Source: Pseudomonas nitroreducens NBRC 12694 (lineage in GTDB: Bacteria > Pseudomonadota > Gammaproteobacteria > Pseudomonadales > Pseudomonadaceae). Taken from it: 64,000 nucleotides of DNA. The notes beneath the pieces were generated by a model. The model did not search any database and had not been told where the DNA came from. It saw only the letters and a list, made by a program, of their open reading frames with translations. The stretch lies in assembly GCF_002091755.1 (NCBI RefSeq), contig NZ_BDAI01000010.1, forward strand, positions 124,001 through 188,000. Direction: 5' to 3'. The stretch's first letter is position 1. Every line of letters begins with the position of its first letter. Position numbers and translations under genes: made by a program. Below are positions 51,109-59,734 of the stretch, piece by piece.

Positions 51109-52055
51109 GCGGCCTCCAGGTACGAGCTGTGAATGGCGTTGGCGAGCTGGCGAACCAGCCCGATGTGGTCGGTGATCCAGGTGTGCAGGCCGGCGCCGAG
51201 CACCTCGTCGATGCCGGTGTAGCGCACCCGTGCCTCCAGTTCGGCGGCCATGCGCTGGGCCGGCCGACCGTTGGCGCCCGGCAGGCTGGCGAGGATCTGG
51301 CGCAGTTCCTCGGCGCAGGCCAGCAGCGAACGCGGGACGTCCTCGCGCAGCAGCAGGAGTTCGGCGATGTTCCGTGCGTTCAGCGCATCGCGATAAAGCT
51401 CGGTGTAACCCTCGAAGGCCGAGAGCGCGCGCAGCAATGCCGTCCACTGGTAGTAACCACGGGCGGAACCTTCCGCCGGGCCGGCGCTGTGTTTGCCCAG
51501 CACCTGATGCCGCGCATCGAGCAGTCGCAAGGTGTTGTCGGCGCGCTCGATGTAGGTGCCCAGGCGGATGAAGTGGAAGGCGTCGTTGCGCATGCTGGTG
51601 CCGAAGGTGGCGCCGCGGAACAGGTGCGAGCGGTCCTTCACCCATTCGCAGAAGTGGCTGATGCCGTAGCGCAGCAGGCCCTGGTGGGCGATATCACGCA
51701 TCTCCAGCCAGGTGGCGTTGATGTTTTCCCACATGTCGGTGGTGATGCGCCCGCGCACCGCATGCGCCCCGGCGCGGGCGGCGCCGAAGCAGGAATAGAT
51801 GCTGGTGGGGTTCTGGGCATCCAGGGCGAAGAAGTTCAGCAGGCGCTCGGCGTGGAGCTCGCCGTGGCGGGCGAGATAAGCGTCGAGGTTGCCGGTGATC
51901 AGCAGCGGCATGGCCAGCTCTTCCAGGCCATCGCCGCGGCCGTCCTGGGGCATCAGCGACAGCGAGTAGGACACGTCGAGCATGCGCGCGAGGTTTTCGG
52001 CGCGCTCCAGGTAACGCGACATCCAGTAGAGATCAGAAGCGGTACGGCTCAGCAT
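51105..52055 (-). CDS. alpha-E domain protein (Anbu module)
   Basis: A 316-residue all-helical alpha-E protein (MLSRTASDLYWMSRYLERAENLARML, with repeated R-x-x-x-Y/F helices such as RLGTYIERADNTLRLLD). It has no catalytic motif. The family always accompanies circularly permuted ATP-grasp proteins and transglutaminases and is thought to be a scaffold or partner. Two bases separate its start from the ATP-grasp stop. Coupled by overlap to the transglutaminase gene. Confidence 0.9.
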   Translation of the reverse strand: MLSRTASDLYWMSRYLERAENLARMLDVSYSLSLMPQDGRGDGLEELAMPLLITGNLDAYLARHGELHAERLLNFFALDAQNPTSIYSCFGAARAGAHAVRGRITTDMWENINATWLEMRDIAHQGLLRYGISHFCEWVKDRSHLFRGATFGTSMRNDAFHFIRLGTYIERADNTLRLLDARHQVLGKHSAGPAEGSARGYYQWTALLRALSAFEGYTELYRDALNARNIAELLLLREDVPRSLLACAEELRQILASLPGANGRPAQRMAAELEARVRYTGIDEVLGAGLHTWITDHIGLVRQLANAIHSSYLEAA

Positions 52056-52057
52056 GA

Positions 52058-53470
52058 TCAGTCCTCCACCACCCAGGTGTCCTTGGTGCCGCCACCCTGT
52101 GACGAATTCACTACCAGCGAGCCTTCGCGCAGCGCCACGCGGGTCAGCCCGCCCGGCACCAGGCGCACGTTGTCCGGCGCGGACAGCACGAAGGGCCGCA
52201 GGTCGATGTGCCGCGGGGCGATGCCGTTCTCGACGAAGGTCGGGCAGGTCGACAGGCTCAGCGTCGGCTGCGCGATGTAGGCCTCCGGCCGCGCCATCAG
52301 CCGCGCGCGGAAGGCTTCGATTTCCGCCGTGGTAGCCGCCGGGCCGACCAGCATGCCGTAGCCGCCGGAGCCCTGGGCTTCCTTCACCACCAGTTCGGGG
52401 AGGTGCGCCAGTACGTGGGACAGGTCCTGCGGGCGGCGGCATTGCCAGGTCGGCACGTTGTGCAGGATCGGCTCCTGGTCGAGGTAGAAGCGGATCATTT
52501 CCGGCACGTAGGGGTAGACCGACTTGTCGTCCGCCACGCCGGTACCGATGGCGTTGGCCAGCACCACGTTGCCGGCACGGTAGGCGGCCAGCAGGCCGGG
52601 CACGCCGAGCATGGAGTCGGGGTTGAAGGCCAGCGGGTCGAGGAAATCGTCGTCGATGCGCCGGTAGATCACGTCCACCTGCTGCGGGCCGGCGGTGGTG
52701 CGCATGTAGACGCGCTCGTCACGGACGAACAGGTCGGCGCCTTCCACCAGTTCCACGCCCATCTCGCGGGCAAGGAAGGCGTGCTCGAAGTAGGCGCTGT
52801 TGAAACGCCCCGGCGTCAGCACCACCACGCTGGGGTTATCCAGCGGGCTGGAGTTGCGCAGGGTATCCAGCAGCAGGTTCGGGTAGTGGTCGATGGGGGC
52901 GATGCGCTGGGCGGAGAACAGCTCGGGGAACAGCCGCATCATCATCTTGCGGTTCTCCAGCATGTAGGAGACGCCGCTGGGGGTGCGCAGGTTGTCCTCG
53001 AGCACGTAGTAGGCGCCGTTGCCGTCGCGCACCAGATCGATGCCGGCGATGTGCGCGTAAACATTGCCGGGCACGTCCAGGCCCTGCATCGCCAGTTGGT
53101 ACTGGTCGTTGGCCAGCACCTGCTCGGGCGGGATCAGGCCTTCCTTGAGGATGCGCTGGTCGTGGTAGAGGTCGGCAAGGAACAGGTTGAGCGCCTGTAC
53201 CCGCTGGATGCAGCCAGCCTCGATGATCTTCCATTCGCTGGCGGGAATGCTCCGCGGGATGGTGTCGAAGGGGATCAGGCATTCGGTGCCCTGGTCGTCG
53301 CCATAGAGGGTGAAGGTGATCCCGGCGCGATAGAACAGCAGGTCGGCCTCGCGACGGCGCTGTTGCAGATGCTCGCCGGGCATGTCCGCCAGCCAGCGGG
53401 CGAACTCCGTGTAGTGCGGTCGGCAGGCGCCAGCGGCGTCATGCATTTCGTCATAGAACACCCGAGCCAT
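52058..53470 (-). CDS. circularly permuted ATP-grasp protein (Anbu module)
   Basis: A 470-residue circularly permuted ATP-grasp ligase (CP_ATPgrasp). Marker blocks are GNGAYYVLEDNLRTPSGVSYMLENR (the metal-binding Asp-Asn), VDVIYRRIDDDFLDP, and the nucleotide loop LVVKEAQGSGGYGMLVGP near the C terminus. It is predicted to make a short peptide or amide conjugate using ATP. AAGGAG lies six bases before the ATG, and it is the first gene of the module. Confidence 0.92.
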   Translation of the reverse strand: MARVFYDEMHDAAGACRPHYTEFARWLADMPGEHLQQRRREADLLFYRAGITFTLYGDDQGTECLIPFDTIPRSIPASEWKIIEAGCIQRVQALNLFLADLYHDQRILKEGLIPPEQVLANDQYQLAMQGLDVPGNVYAHIAGIDLVRDGNGAYYVLEDNLRTPSGVSYMLENRKMMMRLFPELFSAQRIAPIDHYPNLLLDTLRNSSPLDNPSVVVLTPGRFNSAYFEHAFLAREMGVELVEGADLFVRDERVYMRTTAGPQQVDVIYRRIDDDFLDPLAFNPDSMLGVPGLLAAYRAGNVVLANAIGTGVADDKSVYPYVPEMIRFYLDQEPILHNVPTWQCRRPQDLSHVLAHLPELVVKEAQGSGGYGMLVGPAATTAEIEAFRARLMARPEAYIAQPTLSLSTCPTFVENGIAPRHIDLRPFVLSAPDNVRLVPGGLTRVALREGSLVVNSSQGGGTKDTWVVED

Positions 53471-53820
53471 CTTCTACTCCTTGTTGCCGCTCGTCCTCGG
53501 CTGCGAAGGCCATCGCAAGGCCCGTGCCAGAGGTCGATTTCCTGTTGGTTCAATGACTTGCAAAGGCTGCCCGGAGGCCACGCACCCGCTTGGTGCACTT
53601 TTCCCGGCCAGCCACCCCGGCCCGCCCCGTTTGGGGCCGCAAGCGCCATGCGGCGGGCCTTTGCGGGGTGCCGGAGGCTTTCTTGTCAGCCTCCGGGGCC
53701 GGAACTACGCTGCAAGAGCGTGCCCATTCGCTATGGACATGCAGCGGTCAACGGAGGTGCCATTTTTCTGCGCGCTGGTTCCGCAGTGGCTCCCACACGA
53801 AGAACAACAGGAGTCCGTCC
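53471..53820. other. divergent intergenic region between the Anbu and ydc operons
   Basis: 350 bases with no supported gene. It contains a CCGGAGGCT/AGCCTCCGG hairpin at 53671-53696 and must hold both divergent promoters. No consensus promoter could be placed confidently. Confidence 0.5.
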
Positions 53821-54993
53821 ATGTCATCCGTGCAATTGTCCTTAGTGAAAGCCGCGGCACTGGCCTTCGCCGGCGTCAGCCTGCTCTCCAGCGCCTCGCT
53901 GCAGGCGGCAGAAGCACTCAAGCAGCTCGGCAACCCCGAAGGGGCGCTGGATATCATTGCCTGGCCCGGCTACATCGAGCGCGGCGAGAGCGACAAGAAC
54001 TACGACTGGGTCAGCCAGTTCGAGAAGGACAGCGGCTGCAAGGTCAACGTGAAGACCGCCGCCACTTCCGACGAAATGGTCAGCCTGATGGCCAAGGGTG
54101 GCTACGACCTCGTCACCGCGTCCGGCGATGCCTCGCTGCGGCTGGTCTACGGCAAGCGCGTGCAGCCGATCAACATCGCCCTGGTGCCCAACTGGAAGAA
54201 CGTCGACAAGCGCCTGCAGGACGCGCCCTGGCACACGGTGGATGGCCAGCACTACGGCACGCCCTACCAATGGGGGCCGAACGTGCTGATGTACAACACC
54301 AAGGTCTTCCCCAAGGCGCCCGACAGCTGGAGCGTGGTGTTCAGCGAGCAGAAGCTGCCCGACGGCAAGAGCAACAAGGGCCGCGTGCAGGCCTATGACG
54401 GCCCGATCTACATCGCCGATGCGGCGCTCTACCTGAAGACCACCCAGCCCGCGCTGGGCATCCAGGACCCGTACGAACTCAACGAGGAACAGTACGCCGC
54501 CGCCCTCAAGCTGCTGCGCGAACAGCAGAAGCTGATCCATCGCTACTGGCACGATGCGACGGTGCAGATGAGCGACTTCAAGAACGAAGGCGTGGCCGCT
54601 TCCGGTTCCTGGCCCTACCAGGTGAACGCGCTGCAGGGCGAGAAGCAGCCGATCTCCTCGACCATCCCCACCGAGGGCGTCACCGGCTGGGCCGACACCA
54701 CCATGATGCACGTGGACGCCAAGCACCCGGTGTGCGCCTACAAGTGGTTGAACTGGTCGCTGGAACCCAAGGTTCAGGGTGATGTCGCCGCCTGGTTCGG
54801 CTCGGTGCCCGCCGCCCCCGCCGGCTGCACCGGCAGCCAATTGCTCGGCGCCCAGGGTTGCGCGAGCAATGGCTACGACCAGTTCGACCGCATCGCCTTC
54901 TGGAAGACCCCGCAGGCCAAGTGCGCCCAGGGGCAGTGCGTGCCGTACAGCCGCTGGACGCAGGACTACATTGCGATCATGGGTGGGAGGTGA
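53821..54993 (+). CDS. ydcS: polyamine ABC transporter, periplasmic binding protein (YdcS-type)
   Basis: A 390-residue periplasmic protein with a signal peptide ending SLQAAE and the PotD/YdcS fold (LDIIAWPGYIERG, GYDLVTASGDASLRLVYG, TPYQWGPNVLMYNT). The aromatic and acidic residues around the cleft fit a cationic ligand such as putrescine or spermidine. Six or so cysteines cluster in the C-terminal region (PAGCTGSQLL, GCASNGYD, KCAQGQC), perhaps as disulfides. AGGAG precedes the ATG. First gene of a ydcSTUVW-like operon. Confidence 0.9.
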   Translation: MSSVQLSLVKAAALAFAGVSLLSSASLQAAEALKQLGNPEGALDIIAWPGYIERGESDKNYDWVSQFEKDSGCKVNVKTAATSDEMVSLMAKGGYDLVTASGDASLRLVYGKRVQPINIALVPNWKNVDKRLQDAPWHTVDGQHYGTPYQWGPNVLMYNTKVFPKAPDSWSVVFSEQKLPDGKSNKGRVQAYDGPIYIADAALYLKTTQPALGIQDPYELNEEQYAAALKLLREQQKLIHRYWHDATVQMSDFKNEGVAASGSWPYQVNALQGEKQPISSTIPTEGVTGWADTTMMHVDAKHPVCAYKWLNWSLEPKVQGDVAAWFGSVPAAPAGCTGSQLLGAQGCASNGYDQFDRIAFWKTPQAKCAQGQCVPYSRWTQDYIAIMGGR

Positions 54994-55013
54994 TCCCCCT
55001 GCCGGATCAAAAG

Positions 55014-55134
55014 CCCCTCACCCTAACCCTCTCCCGCAAGCGGGAGAGGGAACCGTTCGGTGCAGGATGAAACCTTGCCATCAGCCGGCACGGACGGCTC
55101 CCTCTCCCTGAGGGAGAGGGCTGGGGGTGAGGGG
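55014..55134. repeat. 115-bp dispersed palindromic element, copy 2
   Basis: Same element as at 44101-44216 but inverted: the arms CCCCTCACCCTAACCCTCTC and CTGGGGGTGAGGGG, and the core with CCGTTCGGTGCAGGATGAAAC. It sits between ydcS and ydcT and could form a strong RNA hairpin there. Confidence 0.85.
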
Positions 55135-55268
55135 ATGCGTTGGCACAAACCTCTCCAGAAAACAGTCGCCGCTACAAATGCCCCACCTCACCCACAAGTC
55201 GGCAAGCACCCCCGCCCCCATGCGCTACCTTTTCTGATGCAGCCCCCGCCACGCAGGTAGCCCGCAGC

Positions 55269-56288
55269 ATGACCACAGCCGTCCAGTTCACCGACGTGAG
55301 CCGCCACTATGGCGAGGTGCGCGCCGTCGACCGCGTGTCCATCGAGATCCGCGACGGCGAGTTCTTCTCCATGCTCGGCCCGTCCGGCTCCGGCAAGACC
55401 ACCTGCCTGCGGCTGATCGCCGGCTTCGAGCAACCCACCTCCGGGTCCATCCGCATCCACGGCAACGAAGCCGCGGGCCTGCCGCCCTACGAGCGCGACG
55501 TCAACACGGTGTTCCAGGACTACGCGCTGTTCCCACACATGAACGTGCTGGACAACGTCGCCTACGGCCTGAAGGTGAAAGGCGTGGCCAAGGCCGAACG
55601 CTACCACCGCGCCGAGGAAGCCCTGGGGATGGTCGCCCTCGCCGGATACGGCAAGCGCAAGCCGGCGCAGTTGTCCGGCGGCCAGCGCCAGCGCGTGGCG
55701 CTCGCCCGCGCCCTGGTGAATCGCCCGCGTGTGCTGCTGCTGGACGAACCCCTCGGCGCACTGGACCTGAAGCTGCGCGAGCAGATGCAGGTGGAGTTGA
55801 AGAAACTGCAACGCCAGCTGGGCATCACCTTCATTTTCGTCACCCACGACCAGAGCGAAGCGCTGTCCATGTCCGACCGAGTGGCCGTGTTCAACAAGGG
55901 CCGCATCGAACAGGTCGATACTCCGGGCAACCTCTACCGTCGCCCTGCCACGCGCTTCGTCGCCGAGTTCGTCGGTACTGCCAACGTGCTGCGCGGCGAT
56001 CTCGCCCAACGCCTGCTCGGCGAGTCCCGCCCACATTCGTTGCGCCCGGAACACGTGCGCTTCGGCCGCGCCGGTGAGGGCGAACTGGAGGTCAGTGGCA
56101 CCTTGTTCGACGTGCAGTACATGGGCGCCAGCAGCCGCTACGAGATCGAACTGGAGAACGGTGTGCGCCTGGTCGCCGCGCTGCCCAACGGCGAGCGCGA
56201 GGAACAGCGCCCGAAACCCGGCGACGCAGTGACCGCCTCCTGGGCGCGTAGCGCGCTGGTGCCGCTGCTGGAAGAACCGCCGTCATGA
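55269..56288 (+). CDS. ydcT: polyamine ABC transporter ATPase (YdcT/PotA-type)
   Basis: A 339-residue ABC ATPase. Walker A is GPSGSGKTT, the Q-loop is VFQDYALFPHM, the signature is LSGGQRQRVALARAL, Walker B is VLLLDEPLGALD, and the H-loop is VTHDQ. The C-terminal extension (about 240-339, HSLRPEHVRFG) is the TOBE-type regulatory domain of the polyamine/Fe/spermidine subfamily. Its stop overlaps the ATG of the next gene by ATGA. It energises the YdcUV permease. Confidence 0.93.
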   Translation: MTTAVQFTDVSRHYGEVRAVDRVSIEIRDGEFFSMLGPSGSGKTTCLRLIAGFEQPTSGSIRIHGNEAAGLPPYERDVNTVFQDYALFPHMNVLDNVAYGLKVKGVAKAERYHRAEEALGMVALAGYGKRKPAQLSGGQRQRVALARALVNRPRVLLLDEPLGALDLKLREQMQVELKKLQRQLGITFIFVTHDQSEALSMSDRVAVFNKGRIEQVDTPGNLYRRPATRFVAEFVGTANVLRGDLAQRLLGESRPHSLRPEHVRFGRAGEGELEVSGTLFDVQYMGASSRYEIELENGVRLVAALPNGEREEQRPKPGDAVTASWARSALVPLLEEPPS

Positions 56289-57187
56289 GGGCGATCTCCA
56301 CCTTCCTCTACCGGCGCAGCACACTCTACCTGCTGATGCTGCTGATCCCGCCGCTGCTGTGGTTCGGCGTGATCTACATCGGCTCGCTGTTCGCCCTGCT
56401 GTGGCAGAGCTTCTACACCTTCGACGACTTCACCATGGCGGTGACGCCGGACCTGACGTTGGCCAACTACCAGGCACTGTTCAACCCGGCCAACTACGAC
56501 ATCGTCCTGCGCACGCTGGGCATGGCCATCGCCGTGTCCATCGCCAGCGCCATCCTCGCCTTCCCCATCGCCTACTACATGGCGCGCTATGCCGGGCCGA
56601 AGGAAAAAGCCTTCTTCTACATCGCCGTGATGCTGCCGATGTGGGCCAGCTACATCGTCAAGGCCTACGCCTGGACGGTGATCCTGGCCAAGGGCGGCAT
56701 CCTCTACTGGGTGATCGAGCACCTGCACCTGCTTGGCCTGCTCAACCTGCTGCTGGAAGTGCCCGGCGTGGGCGGCAACACCCTGTCCACGTCACACATC
56801 GGGCGCTTCTGGGTGTTCACCTACATCTGGCTGCCGTTCATGATCCTGCCGATCCAGGCCGCCCTGGAGCGTCTGCCGCCCACGCTGCTGCAAGCCTCGG
56901 CCGACCTCGGCGCGCACCCGCGGCAGACCTTCTTCCAGGTCATCCTGCCGCTGGCCTTCCCCGGCGTGGTGGCCGGCTCGATCTTCACCTTCAGCCTGAC
57001 CCTGGGCGACTTCATCATCCCGCAACTGGTGGGCCCCAGCGGGCTGTTCATCGGCACCATGGTCTACGTGCAGCAGGGCGCAGTGGGCAACATGCCGCTG
57101 GCGGCAGCCTTCACCCTGGTGCCCATCGTGCTGATCGCCGTGTATCTCTCCATCGCCAAGCGGCTGGGGGCCTTCGATGCGCTCTGA
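56285..57187 (+). CDS. ydcU: polyamine ABC transporter permease (YdcU-type)
   Basis: A 300-residue inner membrane permease with about six hydrophobic helices and the EAA-like loop QASADLGAHPRQTFFQVILPLA that docks on the ATPase. PotB/YdcU type. It overlaps ydcT by four bases and ydcV by eleven, so the transporter genes are translated as a unit. Confidence 0.92.
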   Translation: MRAISTFLYRRSTLYLLMLLIPPLLWFGVIYIGSLFALLWQSFYTFDDFTMAVTPDLTLANYQALFNPANYDIVLRTLGMAIAVSIASAILAFPIAYYMARYAGPKEKAFFYIAVMLPMWASYIVKAYAWTVILAKGGILYWVIEHLHLLGLLNLLLEVPGVGGNTLSTSHIGRFWVFTYIWLPFMILPIQAALERLPPTLLQASADLGAHPRQTFFQVILPLAFPGVVAGSIFTFSLTLGDFIIPQLVGPSGLFIGTMVYVQQGAVGNMPLAAAFTLVPIVLIAVYLSIAKRLGAFDAL

Positions 57188-57998
57188 TGCACATTCCACC
57201 GACCGCCCCTCCTGGTTCCTGCGCCTGGCGGCCTGGGGCGGGCTAGTGTTCCTGCACTTCCCGATCCTGGTGATCCTGCTCTACGCCTTCAACACCGAGG
57301 AGTCGGCCTACAGCTTCCCGCTGCAGGGCTTCACCCTGAAATGGTTCAGCATCGCGTTTCAGCGCGGGGACGTACTCGACGCCATCTGGCTGTCGGTGAA
57401 GATCGCCTGCGTCGCCACGCTGATTGCCATGATCCTCGGCACGCTGGCAGCCGGCGCTCTCTACCGCCGCGACTTCTTCGGCAAGGAGAGCATCTCGCTG
57501 ATGCTGATCCTGCCCATCGCCCTGCCCGGCATCATCACCGGTATCGCCCTGCTCTCGGCCTTCAAGACGCTGGGGATCGAGCCGGGCTTCCTGACCATCG
57601 TCATCGGCCACGCCACCTTCTGTGTGGTGATCGTCTACAACAACGTGATCGCCCGCTTCCGCCGTACCTCCTTCAGCCTGATCGAAGCGAGCATGGACCT
57701 GGGCGCCGACGGCTGGCAGACCTTCCGCTACATCATCCTGCCGAACATCGCCACGGCGCTGCTGGCCGGCGGCATGCTGGCCTTCGCGCTGTCGTTCGAC
57801 GAGATCATCGTCACCACCTTCACCGCCGGCCATGAACGCACCCTGCCGCTGTGGCTGCTCAACCAGCTGACCCGCCCGCGCGACGTGCCGATCACCAACG
57901 TGGTGGCCATGCTGGTGATGCTCGCCACCATGCTGCCGATACTCGGCGCGTACTACCTGACACGCGGGACCAGCGATGTGGCAGGGAGCGGGAAATGA
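57177..57998 (+). CDS. ydcV: polyamine ABC transporter permease (YdcV-type)
   Basis: A 273-residue inner membrane permease of the PotC/YdcV type with about six helices. The coupling loop is IEASMDLGADGWQTFRYIILP. It would pair with YdcU to form the channel. Its ATG lies eleven bases before the ydcU stop. Confidence 0.92.
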   Translation: MRSDAHSTDRPSWFLRLAAWGGLVFLHFPILVILLYAFNTEESAYSFPLQGFTLKWFSIAFQRGDVLDAIWLSVKIACVATLIAMILGTLAAGALYRRDFFGKESISLMLILPIALPGIITGIALLSAFKTLGIEPGFLTIVIGHATFCVVIVYNNVIARFRRTSFSLIEASMDLGADGWQTFRYIILPNIATALLAGGMLAFALSFDEIIVTTFTAGHERTLPLWLLNQLTRPRDVPITNVVAMLVMLATMLPILGAYYLTRGTSDVAGSGK

Positions 57999-58018
57999 CT
58001 CTGGCGTTTTGCGAAGCG

Positions 58019-58126
58019 CCCTCTCCCCAGCCCTCTCCCTGAAGGGAGAGGGAGCATCCGTGCAGCGGGATACCACTGTGCAGAGGACAGCCCCCTCTCC
58101 CTCCGGGAGAGGGCTGGGGTGAGGGG
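58019..58126. repeat. dispersed palindromic element, divergent copy 3
   Basis: CCCTCTCCCCAGCCCTCTCC and GGGCTGGGGTGAGGGG form the terminal arms. The core differs from copies 1 and 2. It lies between ydcV and ydcW. Confidence 0.75.
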
Positions 58127-58149
58127 AAACCCATTGAAGGAGGAGCCCC

Positions 58150-59574
58150 ATGCAAACCAAACTCCTGATCAACGGCCAGTTCGTTGCCGGCGAAGGCCCG
58201 AAGCTGGACGTCCTCAACCCCTCCACCGGCGAGATGATCGGCCAGATCGCCGAGGCCAGCGAAGCCCAGGTCGACGCCGCCGTGCGCGCCGCCGACGCGG
58301 CCTTCGACGGCTGGTCTCAGACCGCGCCGAAGGATCGCGCCATGCTCCTGCTGCGCCTGGCCGACCGCATCGAGGAACACGCCGAGGAACTGGCCAGGCT
58401 GGAATCGGACAACTGCGGCAAGCCCTACGCCGCTGCGCTCAACGACGAGATCCCGGCCATCGCCGATGTGTTCCGCTTCTTCGCTGGCGCCTGCCGCGTG
58501 CTGCCCGGTTCCGCCGCCGGCGAGTACCTGCCGGGCTTCACCTCGATGATCCGCCGTGACCCGGTAGGCGTGGTCGCCTCCATCGCGCCGTGGAACTACC
58601 CGCTGATGATGGCCGCGTGGAAGCTCGGCCCGGCGCTGGCGGCCGGCAATTGCGTGGTGCTCAAGCCGTCGGAACAAACGCCGCTGACCGCCCTGCGCGT
58701 GGCCGAATTCATCGCCGAGCTGTTCCCCGCCGGCGTGGTCAACCTGGTCTTCGGCCGTGGCCCGAGCGTGGGCGCGCCGCTGGTCAGCCACGACCTGGTA
58801 CGCATGGTCTCGCTGACCGGCTCGGTGGGCACCGGCAAGGCCATCATCAAGAGCGCCGCCGACAGCGTGAAACGCCTGCACATGGAACTGGGTGGCAAGG
58901 CCCCGGTGATCGTCTTCGACGATGCCGACCTGCAGGACGTGATCGCCGGTATTCGCACCTTCGGTTTCTACAACGCCGGCCAGGACTGCACCGCCGCCTG
59001 CCGCATCTACGCCGGCAAGAAGGTCTACGACAACTTCGTCGCCGATCTGGCCAGCGCAGTATCGAGCCTGAAGACCGGCCTGCAGAACGACCCGAACACC
59101 GAACTCGGCCCGCTGATCACTGCGGCGCAACGCGACCGCGTCTCCGGCTTCGTCGAGCGGGCCAAGGCCAGCCCGCACATCCAGATCGCCACCGGCGGCA
59201 AGATGGTCAGCGGCAAGGGGTTCTTCTACGAACCCACGGTGGTAGCCAACGCCCAGCAGGACGACGAGATCGTCCGCCGCGAGGTGTTCGGCCCGGTGGT
59301 GTCGGTGACGCCGTTCAGCGATGCGGACGAGGCCGTGCGCTGGGCCAACGACTCCGACTACGGCCTCGCCTCGTCGGTGTGGACCAAGGATGTCGGACGC
59401 GCCTCACGAGTCGCGGCGCGCCTGCAGTACGGCTGCACCTGGGTGAACACGCATTTCATGCTGTGCAGCGAAATGCCCCACGGCGGCTTCAAGCAGTCCG
59501 GCTATGGCAAGGATTTGTCGATGTACGGCCTGGAGGACTACACCGTGGCGCGGCACATCATGTTCAAGCATTGA
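58150..59574 (+). CDS. ydcW: gamma-aminobutyraldehyde dehydrogenase (YdcW/PatD-type)
   Basis: A 474-residue aldehyde dehydrogenase. The catalytic cysteine is in NAGQDCTAACR and the general base Glu in HMELGGKAPV. The NAD-site motif SLTGSVGTGKAI is conserved, and the family start MQTKLLINGQFVAGEG matches YdcW. It oxidises 4-aminobutyraldehyde (from putrescine) to GABA. Position after the YdcSTUV transporter joins uptake to catabolism. GAAGGAGGAGCCCC precedes the ATG. Confidence 0.93.
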   Translation: MQTKLLINGQFVAGEGPKLDVLNPSTGEMIGQIAEASEAQVDAAVRAADAAFDGWSQTAPKDRAMLLLRLADRIEEHAEELARLESDNCGKPYAAALNDEIPAIADVFRFFAGACRVLPGSAAGEYLPGFTSMIRRDPVGVVASIAPWNYPLMMAAWKLGPALAAGNCVVLKPSEQTPLTALRVAEFIAELFPAGVVNLVFGRGPSVGAPLVSHDLVRMVSLTGSVGTGKAIIKSAADSVKRLHMELGGKAPVIVFDDADLQDVIAGIRTFGFYNAGQDCTAACRIYAGKKVYDNFVADLASAVSSLKTGLQNDPNTELGPLITAAQRDRVSGFVERAKASPHIQIATGGKMVSGKGFFYEPTVVANAQQDDEIVRREVFGPVVSVTPFSDADEAVRWANDSDYGLASSVWTKDVGRASRVAARLQYGCTWVNTHFMLCSEMPHGGFKQSGYGKDLSMYGLEDYTVARHIMFKH

Positions 59575-59595
59575 GTCGCACACACATGCAGACAC

Positions 59596-59665
59596 TGTAG
59601 GAGCGAGCTTGCTCGCGAACCCCAGCCCCGCAGCGGGGGTTGTTCGCGAGCAAGCTCGCTCCTAC
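59596..59665. repeat. REP inverted pair
   Basis: TGTAGGAGCGAGCTTGCTCG and its inverse, separated by a CCCCGCAGCGGGG-type loop, between ydcW and the convergent amidotransferase gene. No further terminator was seen, so it may itself end transcription. Confidence 0.85.
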
Positions 59666-59734
59666 GAAAAGCCAGCTCCTGCGTGGGAGCGGACTCTGTC
59701 CGCGATGTCCCACCGCCGCACCAAGATCGCCGGA

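Noticed and set aside
50299..51645. 448-codon frame extending the transglutaminase upstream
   Set aside because: The added 179 residues are antisense-like Arg/Ala/His-rich sequence within the alpha-E gene. The ATG at 51108 gives the proper domain start and ATGA coupling.
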